Position numbers and translations under genes: made by a program
In this document: piece after piece, positions 38,790 through 50,944 of the stretch
Position numbering within the stretch: position 1 is the stretch's first letter
Layout of the letters: every line of letters begins with the position of its first letter
Notes under the pieces: generated by a model
Told to the model about the DNA's origin: nothing
What the model saw: only the letters and a program-made list of their open reading frames with translations
Databases searched by the model: none
Source of the DNA: Manis javanica
Lineage: Eukaryota; Chordata; Mammalia; Pholidota; Manidae
Assembly: GCF_040802235.1 (NCBI RefSeq)
Contig: NC_133156.1
Location: 183,904,351-183,968,350 of the forward strand
Length of the DNA stretch: 64,000 nt
Reading direction: 5' to 3'

Positions 38790-39760
38790 GAATATCTTTG
38801 AAAGGATACACAGCTAGCTCATCGCTATATACCTTTTGTGCTGTCTGAATTATGTTCTATGTGTTTGCATTACTTAAAAAATAAATCTAACTACAGAGCT
38901 TCAAATGTCAGTGAGACAAGAAACAGAATGGGGAAATGCTTATTATCTTCAATATAAAAAGAGCTTCCTTCAAATAAGAAAAAGAAAAGTTTACCAAGAC
39001 AAATGGATCCAAGATTTGGAATTAACATTTCACAAAAGAAATATATATAGCTAAGTTATTTTTAAAATGTTCATCCTCCCTAGAAATTAAACAAATTAAC
39101 ACCAAACACAATTGTTTTACTCATCAGATTGGAAACTTTAAAAAAATTATTACACTCAATATTGGTGTATATATATGAAATGGGATGCTCATACTTTTCT
39201 GTGAGTTGGTTAGTACCTTTCTAGTCATATTTATTTATCAAAAGCCTTAAAACATGTACATACCCCTCTCTTTCTCTCTCACTCAGCAATGTCACATGTA
39301 AGAAATGAACCTGAGGAAATAATGCAACAAGTACAAAAAGATATATATAACAAAGATACTACTCATGGGTTTAATTAAAACAGCAAAACATGGGAGAGAA
39401 GCCATTATTCACCAATAAAGGATTAGTTTAAATAAATTATGGTATAACCAAGTAGCTACTAAAAGCTACATTTCCAAATAACATGTAAGAATATTAAAAA
39501 AATATTCACAATACATGGAAGAAAAAGGATTAGCAAAAGAACAGCATATACATTCTGATCTGGGGCAAGAAACATAAACCCATAGGAACTTGGAAGGACA
39601 AATACAAAAATATTAACACCGACTATTTCCAGGGGTAGACTACAGATGATTTTTGGCCTTTCTTTTTACTTTTTGGTTTCTCCCAAGTCTTATAATAAGC
39701 ATGTTATTGCTTTTAAAATGGTGAAAAAATAAATGGCATTGGGGAAAAAAAACAAAGAAG
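38480..39760 (+). mobile_element. Older L1 3' sequence with (TG)n(TA)n
   Basis: Diverged L1 3'-end text ('ctgaggaaataatgcaacaa', 'ttggtttctcccaagtctta') lies just beyond the younger L1. An alternating (TG)n/(TA)n tract sits at 38742-38789. Confidence 0.5.
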
Positions 39761-39894
39761 ATAGAAAAATCCAGTTAAACATTTCATTCTTCTAATTTTT
39801 AAACTAAGAAGCTGGATATCTAAATCTATGTATGAAAAAAGAAAATTTGTAGGGAGATACTTTCATATAGAAATAAAAATACTTATCAAATACA

Positions 39895-40248
39895 AAAGGG
39901 TAGAAATACTGCTTTATTTGAGAAACTTACATCCAAATTACTTTTAAGTGTTTAAAAAAGTCCTAATGCGCATCCAAGAAGAAAACATATATAGTTTTCA
40001 TGGAATAAGGACAAAAAAATAGGGGTGATGACTGCCCCAAATATTTCCTAAAAGAAAAAAGTGTAATATTAACCATTTTTCTTTTGAGGCAGTGTAAATG
40101 AACTGCATACATCATAAATAAAATTTTCTTACTTTACAAGGAGGGAGAACTGTGATCCTGTTTTTGATGCACATTAAATACAAAATATAAAATCCACTCT
40201 TCTGCTCAAGATCAAAGGAAAAAAAATCATTCTTCAACATTTCAGTTC
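39895..40248 (-). other. SNRNP27: Probable SNRNP27 3' untranslated region
   Basis: It lies downstream of the stop codon at 40249. The nearest convincing minus-strand AATAAA is at 39913-39918. The endpoint is inferred from this signal only. Confidence 0.45.
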
Positions 40249-40303
40249 TCATGCAATGAAATCCAAAGGTCTGTTGAATCCACCTTTTCGATTCATGTAC
40301 TGC
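40249..40303 (-). CDS. SNRNP27: SNRNP27 coding exon 6 with stop
   Basis: A 55-nt coding part encodes [17 protein letters not shown] and a TGA stop. The acceptor is GTCATAG. Confidence 0.95.
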
Positions 40304-43300
40304 CTATGACAAAGAAGAGAAAATGTTTCTTAAAAATTTCTGTACTCCTCTTATTAAAAAAATTATAACCCCATGCTTCAGAGATTAAGCCTATAAATCA
40401 CTTTTAAAATGGCAAAGTCTTCACAGACTCCAAGAAGGGACTAACGTTTACCAAAGGGAAGGGGATGGGGTGGGAGGGAGAAGGGGATTAAGGGGCAATA
40501 TGATTAGCACATATAATGTAGGGGAGTCACGGGGAAGGCAGGTATAGCATGGAGAAGATAAGTAGTGACTCTATAGCATCTTACTATGCTGATGGACAGT
40601 GACTACAGTGGGGGTGTGTGGGGGGTAACTTGATAATATGGGAGAATGTAGTAACCACATGTTGCTCATGTGAAACTTTCACAAGATTGTATATCAATGA
40701 TACCTTAATAAAAAATAAAATAAAATAAAATTCTTATAAGTGGTGGTCAAATAGTCACCAGATTTTCCTGAAATGAAAAAAAAAAAAAAAAAGCAGTCTA
40801 GGGTAAGAAGCATTTAAGGTTACTTCGAGCACATTAGGATTCTTCACTTTCAAAATAAGCCTAAGCCTTTCAGATTTCTTTAAAATCCAAATAAAAGTAT
40901 GGAAATACACTTTCAAAATTACTTGGGAAGATTCTAAAGACTTAAAAAAAATCAACTGAAAATCCATACTGATTTTTGGTAACACTAAACACCCAGTTTA
41001 AAGAAATGGAGAAGAGTTCCAAAATAGGTACTTTTTAAGTAAATTCAATTGCACACTGTATTAGTTCTTCCCAGAAGACCTTATTTGAAGGCAATTTTAC
41101 AAAGGACTGTTGATGATTCTGGTTATCACCTTAACTCAGAGCATTTCTCAAATCACATTATTCATATCCTAAATTGACTGGAATATTAGTCTTTAATCAA
41201 GGATAAAGGTAGAGAGAAAAGGCAATGCTTTAAGATGTCTTGACTTTTCCATTGTTTAGGAATTCAGTGAAATTTCAAGTATGGACTGGTTTTGTTCTGT
41301 GGTATTAATAAAATGCGATTATACTAAACAGAAGAATGTATTTATAATTGATATCCTTACATAATCAATATAGGTGACTAACTCAGGGATTATAAATATG
41401 AAATAATTTTATAATTTTAAACCTACATTATAATGAAATTAAAACTTAAAGATTTGAGATTATGCTGTTTTGAAGGAAGAACTATCTATAGCTTTAAAAC
41501 ATTTAAGCCAACTACCTTTCTCTGTAATAATTATTAGTTCACATGCAGACTGGAAATTATTTAATAAACCAGAATATAAGAAAGGAAGATTAAAACAAGG
41601 GACTGTACGGAAAACTGCTATACTTGCTACAAACACAATTATCCCATAATAAATTCTTTCCCAAGCTCATAAATTATATCATTAGTTCAAACACAATAAT
41701 GGGTCCTAACCATACCTGTACTTCCTCTTCTGAGACACATTTATAGCATAGGCATTTACAGAGCCATCCACCTTTTTCCCCTGGAGAAAAGCAATAAATA
41801 AATATAAAAAACAGGAAGCATGTATTAAATGCTTTGATCAAAGTGCTGGATCCTATAGATATACTTAAAATGGCAAGATCTATTTAAGAATGAAGTAGCC
41901 CAGTGAGAGAAAGAATTTTCAGATCCTGAGGATATTCCATGAACTCCTAAGTGTTACAACTCTGTTCACATTTTTATAGTCACACATAAGCAATTAATGA
42001 AACATGCAAACCAACAAATGTTCATGGTATATGTATTATGTGCAAGGCATGCAGGAAAATAAGGCAGAAGATCCCTTTTGGTCAAAGAATTATTTGAAAC
42101 CAAATACATATTTTCTCTAGAATTCACATTCACACAAAATGTAACTGATGACATTACTACCTCATAGCATTCTAAATCATGGCTGGAACAGTCATCATTC
42201 ATCTAGGTCCCATTTCTTGCACAGGCCTTGCAATTTTGATTTTTAAACCAAGAATCAGAATACAGAGTAACAGATGCTAATGTTAAGTGTCACTTATATC
42301 TTGACCTTTTTTTTTTTTTTTTTTTTTTTCATGTTAAAAACAGTAACATTTTTTTTTTTTTTTTTGAGAGGGCATCTCTCATATTTATTGATCAAATGGT
42401 TGTTAACAACAATAAAATTCAGTATAGGGGGGTCAATGCTCAATGTACAATCATTAATCCATCTCAAGCCTAATTCTCGTCAGTCTCCAATCTTCTGAAG
42501 CATAACGAACAAGTTCTTACATGGTGAACGAATTCTTACAGAGTGAATAAATTCTTACATGGTGAACAGTACAAGGGCAGTCATCACAGAAACTTTCGGT
42601 TTTGATCATGCAATATGACCTATAAACCATCAGGTCAAATATGAATATTCATTTGATTTTTGTACTTGATTTATATGTTGATCCCTCATTTCTCCTATTA
42701 TTATTATTATTTTTATTTTTAATAAAATGCTGAAGTGGTAGGTAGATGCAAGATAAAGGTAGAAAACATAGTTTAGTGCTGTAAGAAGGCAAATGTAGAT
42801 GATCAGATGATCAGGTGTGTGCCTATGGACTAAGTATTAATCCAGGCTAGACAAGGGCAGCAAGACATCCACGGATGCAGAAGATTTCTCTCAAAGCAGG
42901 GGGGGTGAGGTTCTGAGCCTCACCTCTGTTGTATATCTTGACCTTTTTTATGTGGCACCTGCCCATTTTTCATTAATTCCTATGGATGGGTCTTTTGATT
43001 CAGCCAAGGTAACTCACCATTTGCTGTTCCTCATGCCTGAACTGCCTTCCCAAACCCCATCTGATGTTCAACTATCTGGTTCTTATCCATTGTTCAAGGC
43101 CAAATTAAAATGATCCAGCTGTCAAAAAGGCAGCTTCTCTAACTCCCACAGAATGTTAACTGTGCTTTCCTCACAATACCCTCCATTTTCTACCCTGCAT
43201 TATCATTACACACACACACACACACACACACACGAATGATTATATATACATGATATTATTTCCCCTATGAGACTTCAAGCTTCTTGATGGAGAAATACGG

Positions 43301-46300
43301 CTGTGAGTCACCTTTGTATTCTCGCATCCTAGGCCAATGCACTTGCAGGTGCTCAGAAAATGACTGCTAAATGTAAGAGCATCATCAGTCAATGCCATCT
43401 CACACCGCCCCCCACCCAACCCCTTCCCTCCCTCATTATTACTTATGGGAGTGCACCCTATCTGTGTAGCACCATTATTAGGTATCTGTGTTAGGGCAAA
43501 AAAAGGGTTTTTATCCACTGGTCAAAAGGTACACACAGGTGATGTATGTATATGAAGTGGACCTAAAATAAATATATTTGGTTGTACTGTTCTATTCCTG
43601 TTTCACCATATTTTGCTGGATGGGGGAGTACTGGGTAAATTACTTAAGATGTATGATTTTGAACTAGCAAGAAAGGAGGCAGGCATGACTTGGAAAGACT
43701 GGCTTGGAAAAAAAGTAAATAATGCTAACCTTTTTATTAAGTTAAGTTCCTAAAGGGCTTACTGATTTGTGAAAACTATTTGCTGACTGTAATATTATTA
43801 GCCCTATTTTCATTTACATGCTAGAGAAGATAATTATCCATTAGAAAATATAACCAAATTTGGAAATGTTCTAGACTATTAAAATGGAAGGGAAAAATAG
43901 GTGACTACACTGGCATAGAAAAGGTCCCACCACAGATCAGTGATAAAATATCACAAGGTGTAACATCTTTCTACGTTGATAGTTACTGCACTAGAGGAGG
44001 TGAAGATTTGCTAATGTCGGTAACTGCTGAACCACTGTGTTGTACACCTGAAACCAATATAAGATTGTACATCAATGATACTTAAATTAAAAAAATCACA
44101 AGATGTACATTACTGAAAAACACAAATGAGTTGAGAGATTTTACAACTGACAACCAGGAAGCCAAACTCATATGAATAAAAAAACAGCTGACATCATCTG
44201 TTCTTGAGGTGGTCCAACACTAATTTTTATAGGATCTAGGAATTCTCACTAAATTTTTCCTTTAAAAACAAACATATTCAGCACAGACTACATTTAAAAG
44301 TGAAGTGTGGCTCCGTCTTTACATCTGATTCTCAGAATTTCAAATATAACATTATCAGGCAATCATAATCCCATCCCCCAAGAAAGAAAATAATTCTGGT
44401 AAGTTCCCTCCCTATTCTGAAAACAATAAAATTAGAGTTGCTTTACTTTGGAGATATTTTTATTCACTCACTACATATATCAATAAACCATTTAACTTAT
44501 AAAATACTCTTTGGAAAAACAAATGATGATCTGATGTATTTAAGGAAAAAAAGCTGATACATAAACTTCATTAAATTCCAAAGTGGAGTTCGCATTACCA
44601 TTTGTGAGAATAAGAGCTCATTCTTAATTTTCTCACCTTAGGTTAGTCATTTTAAAAACACGTGAGCCCTACACAATCACACCAGTCAGAAACTCTGACA
44701 GCATGAGATTACCCCACTCCATTCACAAATCAATGGAATACAAGATTAGAAGTGGATTATTCTTGACAATTTTTCTCAAAGATCTCAACTTTCATTTGTA
44801 AAACTAAATGGACTTAAAATTCCAGAAGTCTTTATATTATTTTCTCTACACACACCATCCTTGTGTCTATCCTTACTAGCTCCCTCTCTACCCTCCCTTC
44901 CCACTTCCTCTCTCCATCTCCCCTCGCCCCTATTTTTCTTTACCCCTACCTCCTTTAGCTCTCTCCCCTCACCCTCTCTATAATCTCTCTTCATCACCCT
45001 CTCCACATTCCCCTCCTCGTTTCCCTCCCCCATTTTCTTTTTCTCTCTGGAATTATGATTAAGGCTAGAGAACATCCACTCTCCAGTCCACCCCTCTTCT
45101 GAGCTATGAGGTATATATGCAGCTACCGAACTGTCATCTTTATCTGGAGCTGAATTTCATTCTTCGGTTTCAAACCCTTCCTATAAGGATTTCTTGGTTA
45201 ACTCCATCACCTGGTCTTTCAGCCTGTCACCTCAGAGTCATCACTGACCACTCACTCCCACTCCCAGCACCACTGCCACTAAGTCTGGTCCCTGAGTGTT
45301 TCTCAATATTCCAGCCCCTTCTCTCCGGTCAGGCCTTCATCATCTTTCACTTGCATGACTCAGCAGTTCTCCCTGCCTCCCATCTGTCCTCCATGCTGCC
45401 CCGTGTCATCTTTCTAAAAACACAAATAATCCTGTTTCTTGCTTGCTTAAAACTCATTGCTTCTTCTCCTCAACACTTAAGATGACCAACTCTGAATTCC
45501 TTAGCATGGCTAAGGGTATGAAACCCCTTTGTGATTTGCCTCCTCTCTCTGTTCCTAGTCTCATTCCTAGTCACTAGCCTGTCAGCACGTTCACCAGTCA
45601 CTGAATTTAGAATTCCCACAATACACATTATACTCCCTCATGCCTACATGGCATTTTCAGGAGCTCGTCCTTCTACTTCAAATGATCTTCCTCATCTTCT
45701 GTCTCATCACTTTTAAGATCTAACTCAAACATCATCTTAAGGTAAACATTCCCTGAATTCCTATGTCAGCTCACAACTTCCTTCTCTGTGCTCTCAGAGC
45801 CATTCACAGAGATAGTTATTTCTTTTAATTGAATTAAACTTGTATCAGTGCAAGAAATTAAGTGATGATAATAAAAGAATATTGAAAAATGGGACAGTCA
45901 TATGGTTTAATTCAAATGCTTAATTCAGAATGCTTAACTGGCTTCATGTTCTACTTACTTTTGTGGAGTCAAAGGAGGCAAAGCCCATTAACTTCATCAT
46001 TTCTATTTCTTCCTCAGTTTTGCCCTCTAAATCTTCCTCTACAAAAAAAAAGTAATTTTTAAAAACTCTATCTCTTCATGTATATAAAGACAGGTGGCAA
46101 TACATTCCACTTAACCAGCAGAGAACATACAAAACAGTTAGCTAAAGACTTAAATCTCAGTTTGAACAGAATGTAACTTAAGGTGAAAAGTAGTAATGTG
46201 CTGTCCCTCAGGAGAGTCTGCTTAAAAGGCTATGTGCTTAGAGCCTTTAGGCAGCACCACTTTTTTTTTAATCAGGCATAACACTAGTTTTGAAGGTACT

Positions 46301-48441
46301 TCTAGAATAGAATGCTTTTTGTCTCACATTTTCAACTGATCTTCCTGTATCAGGGGTACCACAAATATCCGGCAACTCACTAAGGTACAATTAAAACAAA
46401 ATCTCAAAGCCATATGCAATGAACACTATAACAAACTTAATATTTAAATGTTCAAAAATTGTTCTTTTATAATTTTATCATGACTGAAGTTATCCAAACA
46501 AGCTACTAAAAACACTTTTCCTACAGTTGTTTATCTATTAACATTACCAGTAATTTGACGTTCTTTGCTCTTTGTTTCTTTTGTGTCTTTCTTTTCCTCA
46601 TCTCTTCTTTCTTTCAGTCGAGAAGGGGAAGGAGATGTGGATCTATGTCGTCTTGGAGATCTAATATTTAGTACAATATCAGAAACAGAAATATACCTGG
46701 CAACTTGTGTCAGTCAGCACAGATATATATGAGTGCCTGAAAGGTAAAGTCTGAACAAAAAGCCAGGCTCCAAAGAACCAGGAGTCCATTCTCCATAGCA
46801 CAATGAGGACAAAAGTTCTGCCTAGGCCCTGATTTTAAACAAAGATAGCAATCATCAGTCTCAGTATAGCTAGGGCTAATAAATTTGTTTAAGGCAGAAA
46901 AACAACCAGTTTCTAACAATTACACACACACACTTGACTTGAATAGCAACTGATACTAAGAACCAAGAGTCTATTTCTAAGGTTCTTCCAAGCTCTCACA
47001 TTTTTGATTAGTATAAGTGAACAAATCATTATCACCAAAGAGTTAATATAAAACACTTACTTCTTACTATTACCAAGCACCATGCAAAGCACTTTTCATG
47101 TATTATTTCTCATTTACTCCTCACAGCAACGCTATGGTATAGAGTGTTATTAATAATCCCATTTTACCAACAGAAATGTTAGTTTTAGAATGAGGTACGC
47201 TTAAGTTCCTCTCATTTCATGAAATTGCAAACCCTTTGTAAGTGATAAAAACAAAATCATGAGCAGCGATTAGTTTCCTTGGGACTTCTGGTAAAAATTT
47301 TCTGCACTTACCTAGAGCGTCTTCTGTGGGGGGATCGAGAGCGGCTCCTTCTCCTATCTCTCTCCCGGGACCGGGACCTTTCTCGGCGCCTGCGTTCTCT
47401 CTCCCGAGATGTGGACCGGGACCGCCTACGCTCTAACACAAACACACAAAATTGCAAAGGCCACACAACAACTTCAAAAAGCTAGAGCTGAGCCATCCAA
47501 TAAAAATATAATACGAGCCATTTCTAGGAGTTACATTAAAGAAGTAAAAAGAAACAGGTGGAATTAATCTTAACAGTATGTTATTTGATCCAATACATCC
47601 AAACTATTATGAATTTCCACACGTGACTCAATATAAAAAATTGAGATATTTTACATTCTTTTTTTGGTACTAAGTTAAGGAAGTCAGGTGTATATTCTAC
47701 ACTTAAATAGCACTTCTTAATTAGGACTGAGCACACTTAAGTGCTCAATAGCTCTATGTGGATATCTCATCTAACTTAAGAAAATCAAATCTTAACTAGT
47801 TGAAGGTGACAGACCGAGGGTCTAAATTAGATCTCCTGACCGAACTCCTTGGGTTCCTTACAACACAATTCCTCATTTATGGGGCTAGGGACCAGAATAC
47901 ATAACCAGGTGAGCTCCCAGCATGCAAAATTCTAAATATCGATTTCCCTATTACAAACTGGGACGGAAACTAACATTGTAGATTTAAGAACCATGCTGAG
48001 CGTTATGGAATGTGACATTAATTCTCACATCAGTTTTTAAAGGTAGGTAGTATTACCCCTAATGTCTAATTCGGACACAGAAAGGTTGATGACGCACACA
48101 GCCACCCAAAAACTAAGTGAGGAAACCATGGTGTGATTCTAAATCCCCCAGCCAGCCACAGGTATAACAAAAGTTACTGTGTGAGGCTGCTTAGAGTCGG
48201 CGAGGCCCTGATTCAGAAGGGGAAAGAATTGCCTTCAAACTGGAGGGCTGTGTAGGGCCCAGCTATTCGTTCCGCTATTTGCTCTCTGCTCTTCCCCTCA
48301 GGAGAAAAGGGCCCGCTTCACCAATGCACTAATACTGGGGGGAAAAAAAATAAATAGGACGTGTCTCCCACCGACCCCTAGGTCCTCCGAAACGCTTCTG
48401 GACTCACCCCTCCGTGGGGACCGGCTGCGGCTGCGACCCAT
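40249..48441 (-). CDS. SNRNP27: SNRNP27, U4/U6.U5 tri-snRNP-associated 27 kDa protein (six coding exons)
   Basis: SNRNP27 is a nuclear RS-domain protein of the spliceosomal U4/U6.U5 tri-snRNP and acts in pre-mRNA splicing. Work on the worm orthologue ties it to 5' splice-site choice. Coding exons on the minus strand are 48441-48408, 47432-47312, 46660-46548, 46038-45959, 41780-41716 and 40303-40249, all with GT-AG introns. They sum to 468 nt, that is 155 codons plus stop, equal to the human protein. Residues 1 to about 60 are an Arg/Ser-rich RS domain ([11 protein letters not shown] onward). Then come a charged KERRDEEKK linker and the conserved C-terminal domain ([22 protein letters not shown] to [11 protein letters not shown]). 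Met141, the residue altered in the worm splicing mutant, is present in QYMNRKGG. No disruption was seen. Confidence 0.97.
40425..40735 (+). mobile_element. L1 3'-end fragment in SNRNP27 intron 5
   Basis: About 310 bp nearly parallels the 3' UTR of the L1 at 38.1-38.43 kb ('tagcatcttactatgctgat' occurs in both). It ends in an (ATAAA)n-type tail near 40712-40735. It was severely 5'-truncated on insertion. The rest of intron 5 (40304-41715) is unremarkable. Confidence 0.8.
41716..41780 (-). CDS. SNRNP27: SNRNP27 coding exon 5
   Basis: A 65-nt exon encodes [20 protein letters not shown] and Y. The acceptor is CTCCAG and the donor is ACAG|GTATGG. Confidence 0.95.
42306..42931 (-). mobile_element. 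Poly(A) retroposon in SNRNP27 intron 4 with target-site duplication
   Basis: On the minus strand, a roughly 565-bp body ends in AATAAA (in 'tcaataaatatgag') and an A-run (42349-42365). A 19-nt spacer and a second A-run (42307-42329) follow. Matching flanks 'tatatcttgacctttttt' occur at about 42295 and 42932, a clear target-site duplication. The body is not SINE-like and carries no reading frame. It probably derives from an L1 or retroviral 3' region; the family was not identified. Confidence 0.75.
42955..43400 (+). repeat. L2 fragment with (AC)n
   Basis: Text such as 'cctgaactgccttcccaaac' and 'tgttcaaggccaaattaaaa' is typical of L2. An (AC)13 microsatellite lies at 43208-43233. Confidence 0.6.
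43985..44100 (+). mobile_element. L1 3'-end fragment
   Basis: The short end 'tgttgtacacctgaaaccaa' followed by 'catcaatgatacttaaatta' is the 3' terminus common in laurasiatherian L1s. It is about 110 bp long and ends in a degenerate A-rich tail. Confidence 0.7.
45080..45720 (+). repeat. L2 repeat in SNRNP27 intron 4
   Basis: A pyrimidine-rich region with L2 wording ('catcactgaccactcactcc', 'cttgcttaaaactcattgct'). The upstream 44860-45030 stretch is a CT-rich low-complexity tract. Confidence 0.6.
45959..46038 (-). CDS. SNRNP27: SNRNP27 coding exon 4
   Basis: An 80-nt exon encodes [19 protein letters not shown] and FASFDSTK, ending in phase 0. The acceptor is TGTAG after a T-run and the donor is AAA|GTAAGT. 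Confidence 0.95.
46548..46660 (-). CDS. SNRNP27: SNRNP27 coding exon 3
   Basis: A 113-nt exon encodes [19 protein letters not shown] and the lysine/glutamate-rich linker, ending KERQIT. The acceptor is ATTAG and the donor is ACTG|GTAATG. Confidence 0.94.
47055..47230 (+). repeat. MIR fragment in SNRNP27 intron 2
   Basis: 'catttactcctcacagcaac' followed by 'taataatcccattttacc' matches MIR. Confidence 0.65.
47312..47432 (-). CDS. SNRNP27: SNRNP27 coding exon 2 (RS domain)
   Basis: A 121-nt exon encodes the bulk of the RS/RE domain ([17 protein letters not shown] and onward, to SRSPHRRRS). The acceptor is GTTAG and the donor is CTAG|GTAAG. Confidence 0.95.
47488..47775. mobile_element. hAT-type MER element (MER3-like)
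   Basis: The left end 'ccaataaaaatataatacga' and the right part 'cacttaagtgctcaatagct' are the two ends of a common non-autonomous DNA transposon, here about 280 bp in SNRNP27 intron 1. A related copy is at 62.5 kb. The family label is tentative. Confidence 0.5.
47995..48170 (+). repeat. MIR-like fragment in SNRNP27 intron 1
   Basis: 'ttctcacatcagtttttaaa' followed by 'gtagtattacccctaatgtc' and 'acacagaaaggttgatgacg' fits a diverged MIR. Confidence 0.55.
48408..48441 (-). CDS. SNRNP27: SNRNP27 coding exon 1
   Basis: It encodes [11 protein letters not shown] plus one base. The donor is AGGG|GTGAG. It lies inside a CpG island. Confidence 0.95.
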
Positions 48442-49050
48442 TGAAGTCCTCCTCCACCGCACACCGCCCCGGAAACGACTGTGCAACAACTTCCGAGAGG
48501 GTCCGGTACTGCGCTTTTATCGCCGACTGGAAAACGTCGAAACGATTCGCTAGGGTTCCGGCTTTTAAAGAAAGAATGCTGAGTTGAGACCGCCTGGGAC
48601 CATGCAGCCCCGCCCCCGTCCCTCGCCCCACTCCGCCGCCACTTCTGAGGCCGGAGATTTCGGTGTGAACCGAGTCGTCATCTCAGCTTCTCCAGCCCCG
48701 CTTTCGCCCCATATTCTGTGTACACGGTGGGCATTAAAATGTGCTACTTGATGTCGTTATAGAAATGTTTGTATGCCCACCGCAACACAGTTCTCATTTT
48801 TCCCATTTTTCTTTCCAGTTCTGACTGGGATGCCCAATCGCGCTGGTCTGTTATTGCCACCGGTTTGGGGCAGCGGCGGGGCGCTGACAGAACGGCCGAT
48901 CGCAAGGGAGAAGGCGCGCCCTGCCTAACTTTTCGGCAGTCTCCCCTCCCCCCACCGACGCCCTCGGGCCAGCTCCGCTCGGCTATTCCCGCCAGACTCA
49001 AGGAGGCTTGGCAGGTGAGGACCTAGTTCCGACGTCGGATTACGGTAGGG
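48442..49050 (-). promoter_or_regulatory. SNRNP27: CpG-island promoter of SNRNP27
   Basis: CpG-rich DNA runs from exon 1 to about 49.05 kb, with GC-box-like blocks and no TATA box near the start codon. The 5' UTR lies in its left part. A plus-strand AG|GTGAGG near 49013-49019 could be a divergent-transcript donor, but there is no other support for one. Confidence 0.65.
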
Positions 49051-49488
49051 CCTTGGGGCCCCTGACCCAGTCAGACCCACCCGTGGGGGTGGAAGCGGAG
49101 CCTGATCACCTCCCTAAGACCTCTTAGAGGTCTCACAGGTAGGGATTCCCAGGGATGGAGTGTTTAAAATCTGGTCCGAATATGTGAGTGATTCAGACAC
49201 ATTAAGTTTGCTCTGAATCTGTGATTCCACAGCCTGTGCTACAGAATCTGAGGGGGGCCCTTTGCTGTATTCGTGGTGGGACGCCACGACATAACGGGGA
49301 CTCACCTTCGGCTGACCTGGCCCAGGACTTATATGTGTGCACCTTAGTCAAGGCTGACCAAATCCTCCTAGAGGAGAGTGAACGGACAGGAATCTGACTG
49401 GTTTCCTCTCTGAAGGGGACACCCCTGCCCCCACTCCCCCACCCTCCACTCCCCGTCTGTCATTGCAGCATGGTTTCATGGGCATGCC

Positions 49489-50944
49489 ATGGGGTCAGGA
49501 CACAGCAAACCTACGGTTCTCAAAACCATGATCACAAATTTCAGGAAGGGATTTTCAGGAGACTACGGAGTAAAATTAACCCTTGGCAAGTTGAAACCCC
49601 GGTGTGAATCCGAATGGCCCACCTTTAGTGTAGGGTGGCCTTGGGAAGGGACCCCAGATGTCCCAACAGTCTGCCAAGTCTGGCAGGTCATCACTGGAGA
49701 TCCAGGTCATCCTGATCAGTTCCCATATATTGACTCCTGGTAAAGAGTTGCCCAGACCCTTCCCCCTTGGGTGCGATTCACTTGCAACAGGCAGGGAGGG
49801 ACAAGGTAGGGTCTTAGTTGCTTCAACAAAGCAGCCCACAAAAGACCAATAGAAGCCTGAGCCTCCACAAATTCTGGCTGGTGAACCAGAGGAAGAAGGA
49901 CCAATATTGCCCCCCACCCCCATCCCGAGGGCCATCAGCACTGAACTCCCTGGTCCCAGACACTCCCACTCTCCCCCAGACCAGCAGCCAGACTGAGCCA
50001 TCAACTGGGTGCAGGCGCCCTTCAGATGCCGGTATGAGAGACGCAGGAACCCAAGAGGAGTGATGATGACAGGACCACCCAGCCCTGCCGGTCCATGCTT
50101 TACTGTCAACTCTTCTCCATGACTGACCTCAATTGGAAACACAACACCCCATCATATTCAGCGAAGCCACAAGCCCTGGTTGATCTCATGGAATCCCTCT
50201 TCCAAACCCATCGGCCAACCTGGGAAGACTGCCAACAGCTTCTCCTCACCCTGTTCGACACGGAAGAGAGGAGGTGGATTTTAAGAGGGGCTCGCCAATA
50301 CCCAGAAGAACATGCACCAGTCAGGGTCCTTGATCAGGGTGCGTGGGCTGAAATCTCTGTCCCCAAAGAGCACCCTGAATGGGACTTAACCACTATTGAG
50401 GGACAATACCTGATCCACTGCTATCAGGATGTCTCTCCTCCAGGGGATCAAAGCCAGGTCCAAAAAGCCCATGAACATGACTAAAATATCTTCAGTCACT
50501 CAACAACCAGGAGAGTCTCCTGAAGAGTATAACGAAAGGCTGTGTGAAGCTTATCGCATCTATACCCCCTTCGACCCTGAGTCACAAGAGAGCCAACAGA
50601 TGTTCAACACCTCATTTGTGGCCCAAGCTGCCCCAGACATCAGATGGAAGCTCCAAAAACTCAAAGGCTTCACCGGAATTAACATCACCCAGCTGACTGA
50701 AATTGCCAACAAAGTATATCTGAACAGAGAAGTTAAGGCTGACAGGGAGGCTGAAAAATGAATGAAGAGAAAGGTCAGCCTCCTGGCAGCTGCCCTAAAA
50801 GAAAGGGATAATCAAAAGGCAAAAAGAAACCGGCCACCAAGAGAAGGAGGCCTAGGACCACCCCCCACCGTCACCCCCCCAGCCAGGGACCAGTGCGCCT
50901 ACTGTAAAGAAAAGGGGCATTGGAAGAACGAATGCCCTAACTGA
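49489..50944 (+). pseudogene. Proviral gag (matrix, capsid, nucleocapsid), broken
   Basis: A matrix-like start at ATG 49489 (MGSGHSKP, with Gly2 as the myristoylation site) runs to a stop at 49741. Capsid sequence resumes in the same phase at about 50095-50484, then shifts to another phase at 50429-50761. A TGA (50759-50761) interrupts it before the nucleocapsid piece (50762-50944). That piece has one CCHC knuckle (CAYCKEKGHWKNEC, C-X2-C-X4-H-X4-C), as in gammaretroviruses. At least one shift and several stops make it non-functional. Confidence 0.85.

Noticed and set aside
45117-45485. 122-codon plus-strand frame in SNRNP27 intron 4
   Set aside because: It coincides with an L2 repeat and a pyrimidine-rich tract.
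48769-49026. 85-codon plus-strand frame upstream of SNRNP27 as a divergent gene
   Set aside because: Lies in CpG-rich DNA. Only one donor-like site supports it and no homologue was recognised.
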